From: Bog-752 sp963799395
Lineage (GTDB): Bacteria > Actinomycetota > Thermoleophilia > UBA2241
DNA: 64,000 nt
Assembly (NCBI GenBank): GCA_963799395.1
Contig: CAWCWZ010000032.1
Location: 1-64,000, forward strand
Direction: 5' to 3'
Under the pieces are notes generated by a model. That model was given only the letters and a program-made list of their open reading frames with translations, was not told where the DNA came from and did no database searches. Of the stretch, positions 17,605 to 26,536 are shown piece after piece (positions within the stretch are counted from its first letter, which is position 1; every line of letters starts with the position of its first letter). A program made the position numbers and the translations under genes.

Positions 17605-18991
17605 CGGCGGGCCCTTCCTGTTCGCGCTCCCACCAGCCCAGCAGGAACGCTCGCGCCTGCTCGGGCGTGGTGACGAGACCGCAGTCGATCTCCTCCTGCA
17701 GCACATCGAGGGCGCGGCCTACGGCCGCGCCCTCCGACAGACCGAGCAGGTCCATGATCTCGTCGCCGTGCAGCAGGCGGCGCGGCGGAGCCGGCGCGTC
17801 GCCGAACACGTCGCGGGCTATGCGGAAGTGGCGCGCCAGGGACTGCGGCGGCGTGCGCTCGCCACGGGTCGCCATGCGGTCGGCGAGCGAGAGCGCGATG
17901 GCTTCGAAGACGAACGGCTCGACGGCGTGCCGAAAACGCACCAGGGCGCGGCGCGTCAGCGGCATCTCGCGCACGAGAAAGCCCAGGCGCAGGTGTTGGC
18001 GCACGAGAGCGGCCAGGAACTCTTCGAACCGCCTGCTCATGCGCAGCCGGCGGCAGACATCGCGGCCGAGATCCTCGCCGATGCGGTCGTGGGAGAAGAA
18101 GGTCACCCGTCCGTCGCCGTCGACCTGGCGCGCGGCCGGCTTGCCGACGTCGTGCAGCAGCACGGCCCAGGCGAGCGGCGCCAGTGCCGGCGCGCCGGCG
18201 AGGCCGGTCTCGGCCGGCGACGCCAGGTACCGCTCACCGCCGAGCGCGGCCACGATCTGTCGCAGGAACGACAGCGCTTCGAGTGTGTGCTCAAACACGT
18301 CGAGGTGGTGGTAAGGGTTCTGGGTGACGCCGCGCAAGGCCGCGACCTCGGGCAGCACGACGGCGAGGGCGCCAAGGTCGGCGAGACAGCGGACGGCGCC
18401 GGCGGCGGCGCTCAGACCCAGCAGTGTGGAGAGCTCGTGCTCGAGCCGCTCGGCGCTCACCGCGACAAGGCCGCCGGCCGCCGCCCCGGCGGCCTGCTCG
18501 AGACCGGGAACCGGGGTGAGGTCGAGCTCGTAGCGCAGACGGGCGAGCCGCACGACGCGGACGGGGTCGTCGTCGAGCGCGCCCGGCGCGCAGGGCGCGA
18601 GGCGCCGGGCCCGCAGGTCGGCAAAGCCGCCGCACGGATCGATGAGTGCCGGCTCGCCGCTCACCGGGCGAGCCATGGCGTTGATCGTGAAGTCGCGCCC
18701 GCGAAGGTCGTCGACGATCGTGGCGCCGCGCAGCGGCGCCACATCGACGTGCCCGCCCTCACAAACGATGCGCCAGGCCGGGAACCGTTCGGAGAACGAG
18801 AACGCGGCGCCGTCGAGCGCCGTCGCCAGGGCGCCGGCGAAGGCTTCGGCGTCGCCGGCCACCACCAGGTCGAGGTCGTCGCAGAGCCGGTGCAGCAGGG
18901 TGTCGCGGACGACGCCGCCGACCAGCCACGCCCCGCCGCTCGCGGCGGCCGCCGGAGCGGCGGCGGCGGCGATGGCATGGGGATCGAGCAT
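17597..18991 (-). CDS. Poly(A) polymerase / CCA-adding tRNA nucleotidyltransferase with HD domain
   Basis: 464 aa. The class-II nucleotidyltransferase head has WLVGGVVRD and the metal-binding DDLDLVV, then RDFTINAMA and the RNA-binding neck. A C-terminal HD domain carries HHLDVFEHTLEAL and LLHDVGKP. Whether it adds CCA, only A, or poly(A) cannot be decided from sequence alone. It sits between alr and mutM, co-directional and tightly spaced. Confidence 0.9.
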   Translation of the reverse strand: MLDPHAIAAAAAPAAAASGGAWLVGGVVRDTLLHRLCDDLDLVVAGDAEAFAGALATALDGAAFSFSERFPAWRIVCEGGHVDVAPLRGATIVDDLRGRDFTINAMARPVSGEPALIDPCGGFADLRARRLAPCAPGALDDDPVRVVRLARLRYELDLTPVPGLEQAAGAAAGGLVAVSAERLEHELSTLLGLSAAAGAVRCLADLGALAVVLPEVAALRGVTQNPYHHLDVFEHTLEALSFLRQIVAALGGERYLASPAETGLAGAPALAPLAWAVLLHDVGKPAARQVDGDGRVTFFSHDRIGEDLGRDVCRRLRMSRRFEEFLAALVRQHLRLGFLVREMPLTRRALVRFRHAVEPFVFEAIALSLADRMATRGERTPPQSLARHFRIARDVFGDAPAPPRRLLHGDEIMDLLGLSEGAAVGRALDVLQEEIDCGLVTTPEQARAFLLGWWEREQEGPADA

Positions 18992-19002
18992 CGGGCCCGG
19001 CG

Positions 19003-20100
19003 TCAGGCCGGCTCGTAGCGCCGCACGACGCGCGGCGCGACGTCGCAGGCGACCTCGTAGTTGATCGTGCCGAGCAGCCCGGCGACGTCTTCGGCGAGGA
19101 TGCGCTCGGCGCCGGAGCGGCCGATGAACACGACCGCGTCGCCGGGCCGTACGGCCGCGGAGTCGTCGGGCAGGAGCACGGTGAGCTGGTCCATGCTGAT
19201 CGTGCCCGTGATCCGGCAGCGCCGGCCGGCGATCAGCACGTCGCCCCGGTTGGTGAGCGCCCGGGCGACGCCGTCGGCGTAGCCGATCGGCACGATCGCG
19301 AGGCGGGCGGGGCGCTCGGCGATGAAGCGCCGGCCGTAGCCGACCGACTCGCCGGGCTCGACCTCGCGGATGCCGGCGACATAGGAGCTCAGACGCAGCG
19401 CCGGACGCAGCCCGCGGGGCGTCGGGTCGTCGCCGAACGGCGAGAGTCCGTAGACGGCGATGCCGGTCCGCACCATGTCGAAGTGGGCGGCGGGTTCACG
19501 CATGGTCGCGGCGCTGTTGGCGGTGTGAGCCGTAAGGCCGCGGTGGCGCGCCTTGAGCCGCACGGCGAGCGCCGCGAAGCGCTCGAGCTGGCCGTAGAAG
19601 AAGGAGGTGTCGTCCTCGTCGGCGGTGGCGAAGTGGCTCATCAGACCCGCGAGACCGGGGCCGGCGGCGGCGGCGAGCGCCGCCGCTTCGTCTTCGCGGA
19701 CACCCAGCCGTCCCATCCCGGAGTTGAACTTCACGTGCACCCGCAGGCGGCGGCGCAGCGCCTCGGCAATGAACTCCCGCGACCACACGACGACCTCGGC
19801 GTGCGCCTTGGCGGCGCGTGCCGCCTCGACGCCGGTCAGGGGGCCGAAGATCAGCAGGGGCGCCGCGATGGCCGCCTCGCGCAGCTCCTCGGCTTCGGCC
19901 ACGGCGGCGACGCCGAGGGACGAAGCGCCGGCCTGCAGCGCGGCCCGGGCGACCGGCACGGCGCCGTGGCCGTAGCCGTTGGCCTTGACCACCGCACACA
20001 GCGCCGTGCCGGACGGCAGCAGCGAGACGAGGTGGGCGACGTTGTGGCGCACGGCCGAGAGGTCGACCGTCGCCAGGGCGCGCTGTCGGCCGTCGAGCAC
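19003..20100 (-). CDS. alr: Alanine racemase
   Basis: 365 aa PLP enzyme making D-alanine for peptidoglycan. PLP-lysine motif AVVKANGYGHGA near residue 35, then KFNSGMGRLG, HTANSAATMR, RTGIAVYGLSPF and the catalytic tyrosine region ESVGYGRRF. The GTG start at 20100 lies 1 nt after the CBS-protein stop. It groups with acpS, nnrD and glmS in an envelope-linked run. Confidence 0.95.
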   Translation of the reverse strand: MLDGRQRALATVDLSAVRHNVAHLVSLLPSGTALCAVVKANGYGHGAVPVARAALQAGASSLGVAAVAEAEELREAAIAAPLLIFGPLTGVEAARAAKAHAEVVVWSREFIAEALRRRLRVHVKFNSGMGRLGVREDEAAALAAAAGPGLAGLMSHFATADEDDTSFFYGQLERFAALAVRLKARHRGLTAHTANSAATMREPAAHFDMVRTGIAVYGLSPFGDDPTPRGLRPALRLSSYVAGIREVEPGESVGYGRRFIAERPARLAIVPIGYADGVARALTNRGDVLIAGRRCRITGTISMDQLTVLLPDDSAAVRPGDAVVFIGRSGAERILAEDVAGLLGTINYEVACDVAPRVVRRYEPA

Positions 20101-20101
20101 G

Positions 20102-20680
20102 CTAGAGCCCCAGCATGCGGATGATGTCGTGGCGGGCGACGATGCCGACGAGGCGGCCGTCGGCATCGACGACCGGCACACGGTTGACCTTCTTGTCGAC
20201 CATGATGTTGGCGGCCCGGGGGGCGGGGTCGTCGGGCCCGACGGTGAACACCTCGGTCGTCATGACGTCGGCCACGGCGTTGCCCACCATCTTCTTGAGG
20301 CGCTCCTCGAACTTCTTCTGGCCCCCCAGGTAGACGAGGTTGCCGAACAGCTCGAAGTAGTGCGGCAGGCGCACGTCGGCGTCTTCGATCACGAGGTCGC
20401 CCTCGGTGACGATGCCGACGAGGCGACCGTCGCCGTCGACCACCGGCACGCCGCCCAGGTCCCTGTCGCGCAGCAGCAGCACCAGCTCGTGCACGGTCGC
20501 GTCGGGGGCGATGCTGACCACCTCGCGCTCCATGATGTCGGAAACGCGCGGATCGTCGCCCGCCGCCCGAGCGGTCCTCGCTACGCTCTCGTCGCTCGCC
20601 GCGCCGTGTCGGGCGCCCGCGCTCTCTTCCTCGCTCACCTGCTCACCGTCCCGGTCAGTCGTGGTCATGATCGTGCTCAT
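20102..20680 (-). CDS. CBS-domain pair protein
   Basis: 192 aa. Two CBS motifs (about residues 48-102 and 138-190), each with a GVPVVDGDGRLVGIVTEGDL-like core. The linker FELFGNLVYLGGQKKFEE is typical of bacterial stand-alone CBS proteins. CBS pairs bind adenosine nucleotides and usually regulate a partner; no partner is obvious. The first 45 residues are acidic and probably disordered. Start at 20680; an ATG at 20668 is possible. Confidence 0.88.
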   Translation of the reverse strand: MSTIMTTTDRDGEQVSEEESAGARHGAASDESVARTARAAGDDPRVSDIMEREVVSIAPDATVHELVLLLRDRDLGGVPVVDGDGRLVGIVTEGDLVIEDADVRLPHYFELFGNLVYLGGQKKFEERLKKMVGNAVADVMTTEVFTVGPDDPAPRAANIMVDKKVNRVPVVDADGRLVGIVARHDIIRMLGL

Positions 20681-22220
20681 GGTCGTCGTCTGCGTCGTCG
20701 CCCAGCATCAGGCGTTCGACCGCCAGCGGCAGAAAGTCGAACAGGTCGCTCGCGATCAGCCCCTCGGTGCTGAACGCCGTGTCGACCGCCATGTCGGCCG
20801 CGAGGCCGTGCACGTAGGCGCCCAGGCAGGCGGCCTCGGTGGCCGACAGTCCCTTGGCGAGCTGGCCGGCGATGATGCCGGTCAGCACGTCGCCGGTACC
20901 CGGCGTGGCCAGGCCGGGGTTGCCGGTCGGCACCACGAACGCCGTGCCGTCGGGGTCGGCGACGATGGTGCGCGCGCCCTTGAGCAGCACCGTCGCCGCG
21001 CAGCGCCGAGCCGCCGCGCGCACCGAGGCCAGGCGGTGGGCCGCGACCTCGCCGGCGGTGGTGCCGAGCAGGCGGGCGAGCTCGCCCTCGTGGGGCGTGA
21101 GCACCGTGGCCGCGCCGCGGCCGGCCAGCAGCTCGAGGTCGGCCCCCAGGGCGAACAGGCCGTCGGCGTCGACCACGAGCGGCCTGCCGGGCTCGCCGGC
21201 GACGAGCTCGCGCACCAGGGCGACCGTGTCGTCGTCGCGGCCCATGCCGGGACCGAGCGCCGTCGCCCCCAGCCGGCCCATCTCGGCGCGCACGGCGGCG
21301 AGGGCGTCGTGACCCAGGCGGCCCTCACCGGGCGCCGCGACGTTGATGACCTCGAGGTAGGGCTTCTCGCCCACGAGGTCGCTCGGCAGGATGCAGTGCA
21401 CCAGGCCGGCGCCGGAGCGCAGGGCGCCGAGGGCGGCCATCGCCGCCGCGCCGGTCATACCCCGCGAGCCGCCGGCCACGAGGACGGTGCCGACGGAGCG
21501 CTTGTGGTCGGCCTCGGTCTTGGGGTGCACGAGCAGGCCGACGGCGTCGCTCGTGAGGGCGAAGACGTCGGCCTGCTCGTCGCAGCCCGGCGGGATGCCG
21601 ATCGGCACGACCACGACATGGCCGGCGCAGCGGTCGCCGGGACTGACGAAGTGGCCGACCTTGGGAGCGTGCAGCGCGACCGTGAGGTCGGCCAGCACGG
21701 CCGGCCCGGCGATCTCGCCGGTGGAGGCGTCGACTCCCGAGGCGATGTCGAGGGCCACGACGGCGGCGGCCGAGGCGTTCATCTCGGCGATCGCCTCGGC
21801 CGCCGCTCCCTCGGCCGCGCCAGCGAAGCCGGTGCCGAAGACGGCGTCGAGGGCGACGTCGGCGTCGCCGACCGGCTCGACGCCGTCGACGATCTCGACC
21901 CCGAGCTTCTCGGCGATCTCGAGGTTGAGCCGGGCGTCGCCCCTGTAGGCGTCACGCCCGGCGATCGCATACACGGTGACGTCGAGGCCGGCGTTGAACA
22001 GCTCGCGGGCGACGACGAAGCCGTCGCCGCCGTTGTTGCCCTTGCCCGCGTAGATCACGACGCTCTCGGGGTCGAAGGCCAGCATGAGCTCGCGGGCCAC
22101 GGCCGCGCCGGCGCGCTCCATAAGGTGGCCACCGGGGATGCCGAGCCCCTCGATCGCCGCCGCATCGGTGGCGCGCATCTTCTCGGCCGTGAGCAGGCCG
22201 ACCGACAGCGACTCGAGCAT
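20655..22220 (-). CDS. nnr: Bifunctional NAD(P)H-hydrate epimerase / dehydratase
   Basis: 521 aa. N-terminal YjeF epimerase domain (GKGNNGGDGFVVARELF, DAVFGTGF) repairs the R/S hydrate. The C-terminal dehydratase domain (VLVAGGSRGMTGAAAMA, TPHEGELARLLG, NPGLATPGTGDVLTGIIAG) uses ADP or ATP. The ATG at 22220 is 6 nt after GGAGG; the ATG at 22226 abuts the SD. The protein ends DDADDDHEHDHDHD, a His/Asp tail that could bind metal, unusual for the family. Confidence 0.93.
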   Translation of the reverse strand: MLESLSVGLLTAEKMRATDAAAIEGLGIPGGHLMERAGAAVARELMLAFDPESVVIYAGKGNNGGDGFVVARELFNAGLDVTVYAIAGRDAYRGDARLNLEIAEKLGVEIVDGVEPVGDADVALDAVFGTGFAGAAEGAAAEAIAEMNASAAAVVALDIASGVDASTGEIAGPAVLADLTVALHAPKVGHFVSPGDRCAGHVVVVPIGIPPGCDEQADVFALTSDAVGLLVHPKTEADHKRSVGTVLVAGGSRGMTGAAAMAALGALRSGAGLVHCILPSDLVGEKPYLEVINVAAPGEGRLGHDALAAVRAEMGRLGATALGPGMGRDDDTVALVRELVAGEPGRPLVVDADGLFALGADLELLAGRGAATVLTPHEGELARLLGTTAGEVAAHRLASVRAAARRCAATVLLKGARTIVADPDGTAFVVPTGNPGLATPGTGDVLTGIIAGQLAKGLSATEAACLGAYVHGLAADMAVDTAFSTEGLIASDLFDFLPLAVERLMLGDDADDDHEHDHDHD

Positions 22221-22222
22221 CG

Positions 22223-22720
22223 TCATCCTCCCTCGCCTTCCTCGTGATGGCCGCCCGGGTCGGGGCCCTCCGCGTCGTCGCCAGGGCCGGCGGCCGCATC
22301 GTCGCCGGCGCCCGAATCGAGGCCGGCCGCGTCGTTCACCGCGACCGCCACGGCATAGGCCATGCCGCCCGTGTGGCTCAGAGACAGTTCTACCCTCGTG
22401 ACGCCCAATCGTCGAGCTATCTCGGCGACGCGGCCGTGCAGCGCCACCCGCGGCTTGCCGCCCGACAGCACCTCGATCTCGCGCCACACGAAGCCGATGA
22501 TGCCGATCCCCAGGGCCTTGCCGACCGCCTCTTTGGCGGCGAAGCGGGCGGCGTAGCGCGGGTACGGGTCGGCGAAGCCGTCGGCGTAGGCGCGCTCCTG
22601 CTCAGAGTAGAGACGGTCGCAGGCGCGCGGCAGATGTTCGAGCAGGCGCCGCAGGCGCGCGACCTCGACGGCGTCGATGCCCACGCCCGCGACTCCCCGC
22701 GGCAGCGCCGGCGGCCTCAC
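22223..22720 (-). CDS. acpS: Holo-[acyl-carrier-protein] synthase
   Basis: 165 aa. Transfers 4'-phosphopantetheine from CoA to ACP. The Mg-binding GIDAVEVARL (residues 14-23) and RFAAKEAVGKALG (about 59-71) are diagnostic. The last about 35 residues are an acidic Gly/Asp/Glu extension beyond the normal end. The GTG start overlaps the glmS stop (GTGA). Confidence 0.93.
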   Translation of the reverse strand: MRPPALPRGVAGVGIDAVEVARLRRLLEHLPRACDRLYSEQERAYADGFADPYPRYAARFAAKEAVGKALGIGIIGFVWREIEVLSGGKPRVALHGRVAEIARRLGVTRVELSLSHTGGMAYAVAVAVNDAAGLDSGAGDDAAAGPGDDAEGPDPGGHHEEGEGG

Positions 22721-24543
22721 TCGACGGTGACGGTCTTGGCGAGGTTGCGCGGCTGATCGACGTTCAAGCCGCGCAGGCAGGCGATGTGGTACGCCAGAAG
22801 TTGCAGCGGCACGATAGCCACCATGGCGGCCACCACCGGGTCGCAGCGCGGGATGCGCAGCACAGCGGCGGCGATCTCCTCGATCGCCTCGTTGCCTTCG
22901 GTCGCCACGGCGATCACCTCGGCGCCGCGGGCCCGGACCTCCTCGATGTTGGAGACGACCTTGGCGTAGACCGGACCGTCGTTGGCCACCATGACCACCG
23001 GCGAACCGTTATCGAGCAGCGCGATGGGCCCGTGCTTCATCTCGCCGGCGGCGTACGACTCGGTCGGGATGTAGGCGATCTCCTTGAGCTTGAGGGCGCC
23101 TTCGAGGCACACGCCGTAGCCGATGTTGCGGCCGAGGTACAAAAAGAACGACTCGGCGCAGTAGCGCCGCGCGATCTCTTCGACCTGCGGGTTGCAGAGC
23201 AGGCAGTCCTCGACCAGGGCCGGCACCTCGGAAAGTTCGAGCCCGACCTGTTCGAGCTCGTCGACGGTGAGCGTGCCGCGCACCCGGGCGAGGTGGAGCG
23301 TGAGCAGCAGCAGGGCGGCGATCTGGGCGACGTGCGTCTTGGTGGCCGCCACGCCGATCTCGAGGCCGGCGCGCGTGAACAGGACGGCGTCGGCTTCGCG
23401 GGTGGCCTGGCTGCCCATGATGTTGGTGAGCGCCAGCACCGGCGCGCCGGCCTCGCGGGCAAGGCGCATGGCGGCCAGCGTGTCGAGAGTCTCGCCCGAC
23501 TGGGTGATGCCGACCACGAGGACGTCGTCGCCGAGCACCGGACTGCGATAGCGGAACTCGCTTGCCAGGTCGACCTGCACCGGCAGTCCGGTGAACGACT
23601 CCATCGCATACGAGGCGATCAGGCCGGCGTGGTACGACGTGCCGCAGCCGATGATCAGCACGCGGCGCAGACGGCGCAGGAGCTCGACGGGGAGGTCGAC
23701 CTCGGAGAGGTCGACCTCCCCGTCGTCGTTCAGACGGCCGGCGAGGGTGTCGGCGAGCGCCTGCGGCTGCTCGTGGATCTCCTTGATCATGAAGGTCTCG
23801 TAGCCGCCCTTCTCGGCGGCGTCGGCGTCCCAGGTGACCTCGCCCTCCTCGCGCTCGACCGGGGCGCCGGCGGCGTCGGTCACGGCGACGCCGGCGGCCG
23901 ACAGCGAGACGATGTCGCCGTCGTCTAACACGAGGACGCGGCGGGTGTGGGCGAGGAACGCGGGAATGGCCGAGGCGATGAAGGCCTCGTCGTCGCCCAG
24001 GCCGACCACGAGCGGCGCCTCGTGGCGCGTGCCCACGATGAGCTGCGGCTCGTCGGCCGAGACGGCGCAGAAGGCGTAGTTGCCGTCGAGGCGGCGGACC
24101 GTCGCCCGCACAGCGGGCGCCAGTCCGCCGCCGATCTCCTCCTCGATCAGGTGGGCCACGACTTCGGCGTCGGTCTCGGAGGTCAGCGTGTGGCCCCTCT
24201 CGACGAGCTCGGCGCGCAGCTCCTTGTAGTTCTCGATGATGCCGTTCAGGACGATGGAGATGCGCCCGGTGCAGTCGTCGTGGGGATGGGCGTTGTCGTG
24301 CGAGGGCCGGCCGTGGGTGGCCCAGCGGGTATGGCCGAGGCCGACGACCGCCCCGGAGTCGCCGTTGCCGGCCGCCGCGATCAGCGCGTCGAGGTTGCCG
24401 ACCGAGCGCACCACGTCGATGCCGCCGTCGCCCAGCAGGGCGATGCCGGCCGAGTCGTAGCCGCGGTACTCGAGGTGTCGCAGCCCGTCGAGGATGATCG
24501 GCTTGCCGGGTCGACGCCCGGCGTAGCCTACGATGCCGCACAC
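22717..24543 (-). CDS. glmS: Glutamine--fructose-6-phosphate aminotransferase (isomerizing)
   Basis: 608 aa; first committed step to UDP-GlcNAc. The start is the GTG at 24543 giving CGIVGYAG, so catalytic Cys2 becomes the N-terminal nucleophile. The glutaminase domain has HTRWATHG and LDGNYAF. The isomerase domain has two SIS folds (IGCGTSYHAGL, VGITQSGETLDTL, PTESYAAGEMKHGPIALL) and ends LAKTVTVE. Intact. A glmS ribozyme lies in its 5' leader, so it is probably repressed by GlcN6P through self-cleavage. glmM lies 2 kb upstream, on the same strand. Confidence 0.97.
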   Translation of the reverse strand: MCGIVGYAGRRPGKPIILDGLRHLEYRGYDSAGIALLGDGGIDVVRSVGNLDALIAAAGNGDSGAVVGLGHTRWATHGRPSHDNAHPHDDCTGRISIVLNGIIENYKELRAELVERGHTLTSETDAEVVAHLIEEEIGGGLAPAVRATVRRLDGNYAFCAVSADEPQLIVGTRHEAPLVVGLGDDEAFIASAIPAFLAHTRRVLVLDDGDIVSLSAAGVAVTDAAGAPVEREEGEVTWDADAAEKGGYETFMIKEIHEQPQALADTLAGRLNDDGEVDLSEVDLPVELLRRLRRVLIIGCGTSYHAGLIASYAMESFTGLPVQVDLASEFRYRSPVLGDDVLVVGITQSGETLDTLAAMRLAREAGAPVLALTNIMGSQATREADAVLFTRAGLEIGVAATKTHVAQIAALLLLTLHLARVRGTLTVDELEQVGLELSEVPALVEDCLLCNPQVEEIARRYCAESFFLYLGRNIGYGVCLEGALKLKEIAYIPTESYAAGEMKHGPIALLDNGSPVVMVANDGPVYAKVVSNIEEVRARGAEVIAVATEGNEAIEEIAAAVLRIPRCDPVVAAMVAIVPLQLLAYHIACLRGLNVDQPRNLAKTVTVE

Positions 24544-24596
24544 AGGAACCTCGCTTCGTTTCGAAACGGGCGCGCGCGAGATGAGAGCGACACGCT

Positions 24597-24742
24597 CGAA
24601 CCGCTTTGTGGCCACCGTTGCCGGTGGGGTTTGTCGGTTCGATCACGACCGTGTCGGGCCGGGAGGCATCCGCCGAAGACTTCGATGAACCTCCGCCTCG
24701 TCACCCGCCGGCACCGCTCGTGCCGGGGGTCTGGCGCTGGTG
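24597..24742 (-). ncRNA. glmS ribozyme (GlcN6P-activated self-cleaving riboswitch)
   Basis: Reading the minus strand: CACCA|GCGCCAGA holds the cleavage site (A at 24738, G1 at 24737). A hairpin CCGGCAC/GTGCCGG is next, then the invariant TGACGAGG, a GGAGGTTCATCGAAG segment, and CTTCGGCGGATGCCTCCCGG, matching the core of characterised glmS ribozymes almost base for base. Helix P4 is CGAACCG/CGGTTCG (24641-24635 with 24603-24597), capped by a P4.1 arm CCACCG-GCAA-CGGTGG with a GNRA loop. It ends 54 nt before the glmS GTG. GlcN6P acts as cofactor; cleavage exposes a 5'-OH mRNA for RNase J decay. Confidence 0.95.
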
Positions 24743-24829
24743 TTCGTCTCGCTAAAGCTCTCGCCCGCTTCCACGCCCAATGGACTGAACGGTGTGTGAC
24801 CGATCGCACCTCCCCGTCGACGTGAGGGC

Positions 24830-24835
24830 ATTCTA
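24830..24835 (-). promoter_or_regulatory. Putative -10 box of glmS leader transcript
   Basis: TAGAAT on the minus strand, about 90 nt before the ribozyme cleavage site. The -35 region is weak (GGACCA-like). A start near 24823 would give about 85 nt of leader before the ribozyme. The remaining sequence, 24836-25046, contains nothing recognisable. Confidence 0.35.
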
Positions 24836-25046
24836 CCCCATCCCAGCGGGCGGTGGTCCTTCGAGGAAGGCAACCGACAGCCTCACCGCGCCGAACCTGC
24901 GGGATGAGCCACGGCAGATGCCGACTGCGTGAGCAGCCGATAGCGGCGGGCGGCCCCGCCGCCGCTTGCCGCTGGGCCACGCCGACTGCCACTCATGGCC
25001 ATCGAAGCCACGCCGCGAGCGACCCGGCTTCGAGCAGCCCTCGCGG

Positions 25047-25580
25047 TCAACTGCTGTCCCGGGCTCCCCACCAGGGCCGCAGTGGCGGCAGGTCCGAAAG
25101 GCCGGGGTCCGGCGGCGGCGCCGACTCTGAGTCGTCTTGATCCCAGCGACGCCGGTACTGGTCGGGAATCTCGCCCCAGCCCCAGTAGGGCAGCGGACGA
25201 CGGGGGATGATGCCGAGCTCCTCGAGCGGGTCAATGCGCGCTTGGGCGACCGTACAAAGGTGGGTCCAGTCGTCGCCGAAATCGAAGATGTAGGTGAACT
25301 GCTCGCCGGGGGCAAGCCGGCTCAGCCTGGTGCGATGATCGTCGAGGGCGGCAGATTCCTCGTCCCACTCTGCGAAGGGCGTCGCAATCCTTGTCGTGTC
25401 GGCAAGGTCGAACTCGTGAAGGTGGGAGCGGTCCCAGCGCGCAAACGCGTCGTCGATAGCGTCGGCCAGTTGAGCAAAGGTGTGGGTGCGGGCGGCGGCG
25501 AAGATCCGGCCCGGGCGCGGCCAAAAGCGCTCGCCGTGGCCTTCCACGAGGTCTACCCGGATCGATAGCCAAGTGCGCAC
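25047..25580 (-). CDS. Plasmid pRiA4b ORF-3-like family protein
   Basis: 177 aa. Recognisable by the N-terminal RVDLVEG, HTFAQLADAIDDAFARWDRSHLHEF and the FTYIFDFGDDWTH motif that defines the PF07929-type family, found on plasmids and transposons. Function unknown. The tail is acidic and Pro-rich. With the HEPN-MNT pair next door it forms a small accessory insert between glmS and glmM. Confidence 0.82.
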   Translation of the reverse strand: MRTWLSIRVDLVEGHGERFWPRPGRIFAAARTHTFAQLADAIDDAFARWDRSHLHEFDLADTTRIATPFAEWDEESAALDDHRTRLSRLAPGEQFTYIFDFGDDWTHLCTVAQARIDPLEELGIIPRRPLPYWGWGEIPDQYRRRWDQDDSESAPPPDPGLSDLPPLRPWWGARDSS

Positions 25581-25701
25581 CGCGGACTCCTCTGAAGCTC
25601 GCTAAGCTCAACAGACAGATGCGACATCTGACCTTTTGCACGCCACGCCACGAAACGAATCATCGGACTCTGCTACTTGACGCCCCGGCAGGGTGGCCAC
25701 G

Positions 25702-26120
25702 TCAACCCTGCTGACTATCCTTAAGCAACCGCTGGGCGGTCTCGTCGTAGACTCTGCGCGCTAACGACACACAAGCATTGGCGGTCTCCGCCGATACCGG
25801 CGCGTACTCTCCGGGATACCGATACTCAACACCGTAAGGCGTAAGCTCCGAGGCATCGACCAGGGCGTCCGCCAGCGACCTGTCGTCAGGGGCGACAAGT
25901 TCGAGGAGACGTCGATGTCGTGGGTCTTCGGGAACTCCACCTGACGGGCGACCAGCAGCGCCTTGAGCGACTTCTCGGCAGCCTGCTGCGCATGAAAAGC
26001 AACGGCCTCAGAGAACTCAGTGCCCTCGGTGAGCAGTCGGTCGCATACCGCGAGGTCCGTGGCAGCCTTCGCCAGCCAGTCGCGGGCCAGCCGTCGCACG
26101 ACGTCTTCAAGCGGTTTCAT
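25702..26120 (-). CDS. HEPN-domain toxin-like protein (frameshifted)
   Basis: About 139 aa after repair. The N-terminal helix has LARDWLAKAATDLAVCDRLL, then FHAQQAAEKSLKALL and FPKTHDI, the standard HEPN pattern. The usual continuation LLELVAPDDRSLADALV...YRYPGEY appears one frame over from about 25905, ending LLKDSQQG. A missing C would explain it. HEPN proteins paired with MNT nucleotidyltransferases form type VII-like toxin-antitoxin systems in which the HEPN is an RNase. I do not see a clear Rx4-6H motif, so toxicity is uncertain. It overlaps the MNT gene by 14 nt. Confidence 0.8.
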
Positions 26121-26439
26121 AGATGACCCTGCCGTACTTATTGGCCGGGTAAGCGATGCCGCCGACCACATGCTTAGTCTCCTCGAAGCGATCCGTGCGC
26201 ATCACGACGACGTCAAGGGGCACGCCGACACCTCGCAGCGCACGACGCAGACGGACACTTTCGAGACGAGCGTCGTCGACGTCGTCCAGGAGAACGAGGA
26301 GGTCTATGTCGCTGTCTTGGGTGGCGGTACCCGCAGCTACCGAGCCGAAGACGATGACGCGGGCCGGGCTGACCACTGTGTTGAGACGGTCGATGATCGT
26401 GTCGAGAAGCTCAGTCGTGGCATCTATGATGCGAATCAT
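26107..26439 (-). CDS. MNT-type nucleotidyltransferase (antitoxin-like)
   Basis: 110 aa minimal nucleotidyltransferase. The fold signature is VIVFGSVAAGTATQDSDIDLLVLLD (residues about 27-51): GS, then the metal-binding DSDID pair. In HEPN-MNT modules this enzyme AMPylates the HEPN partner to silence it. Encoded immediately before the HEPN gene and translationally coupled. Base composition of 25.6-26.4 kb is visibly less GC-rich than the surroundings, supporting acquisition. Confidence 0.88.
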   Translation of the reverse strand: MIRIIDATTELLDTIIDRLNTVVSPARVIVFGSVAAGTATQDSDIDLLVLLDDVDDARLESVRLRRALRGVGVPLDVVVMRTDRFEETKHVVGGIAYPANKYGRVIYETA

Positions 26440-26536
26440 ACCTCTGCCACGTCTCCGGCACCCCGTGGCACAGGCCCACGTGGCCTGCGCCGGACGCGGC
26501 ACCCGCCGCCCACCGCCCCGCCCCGCCCCGGCGACC

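Noticed and set aside
25702..26120. HEPN gene as a truncated pseudogene.
   Set aside because: The missing C-terminal half is present one frame over and reads as HEPN; a single missing base explains it.
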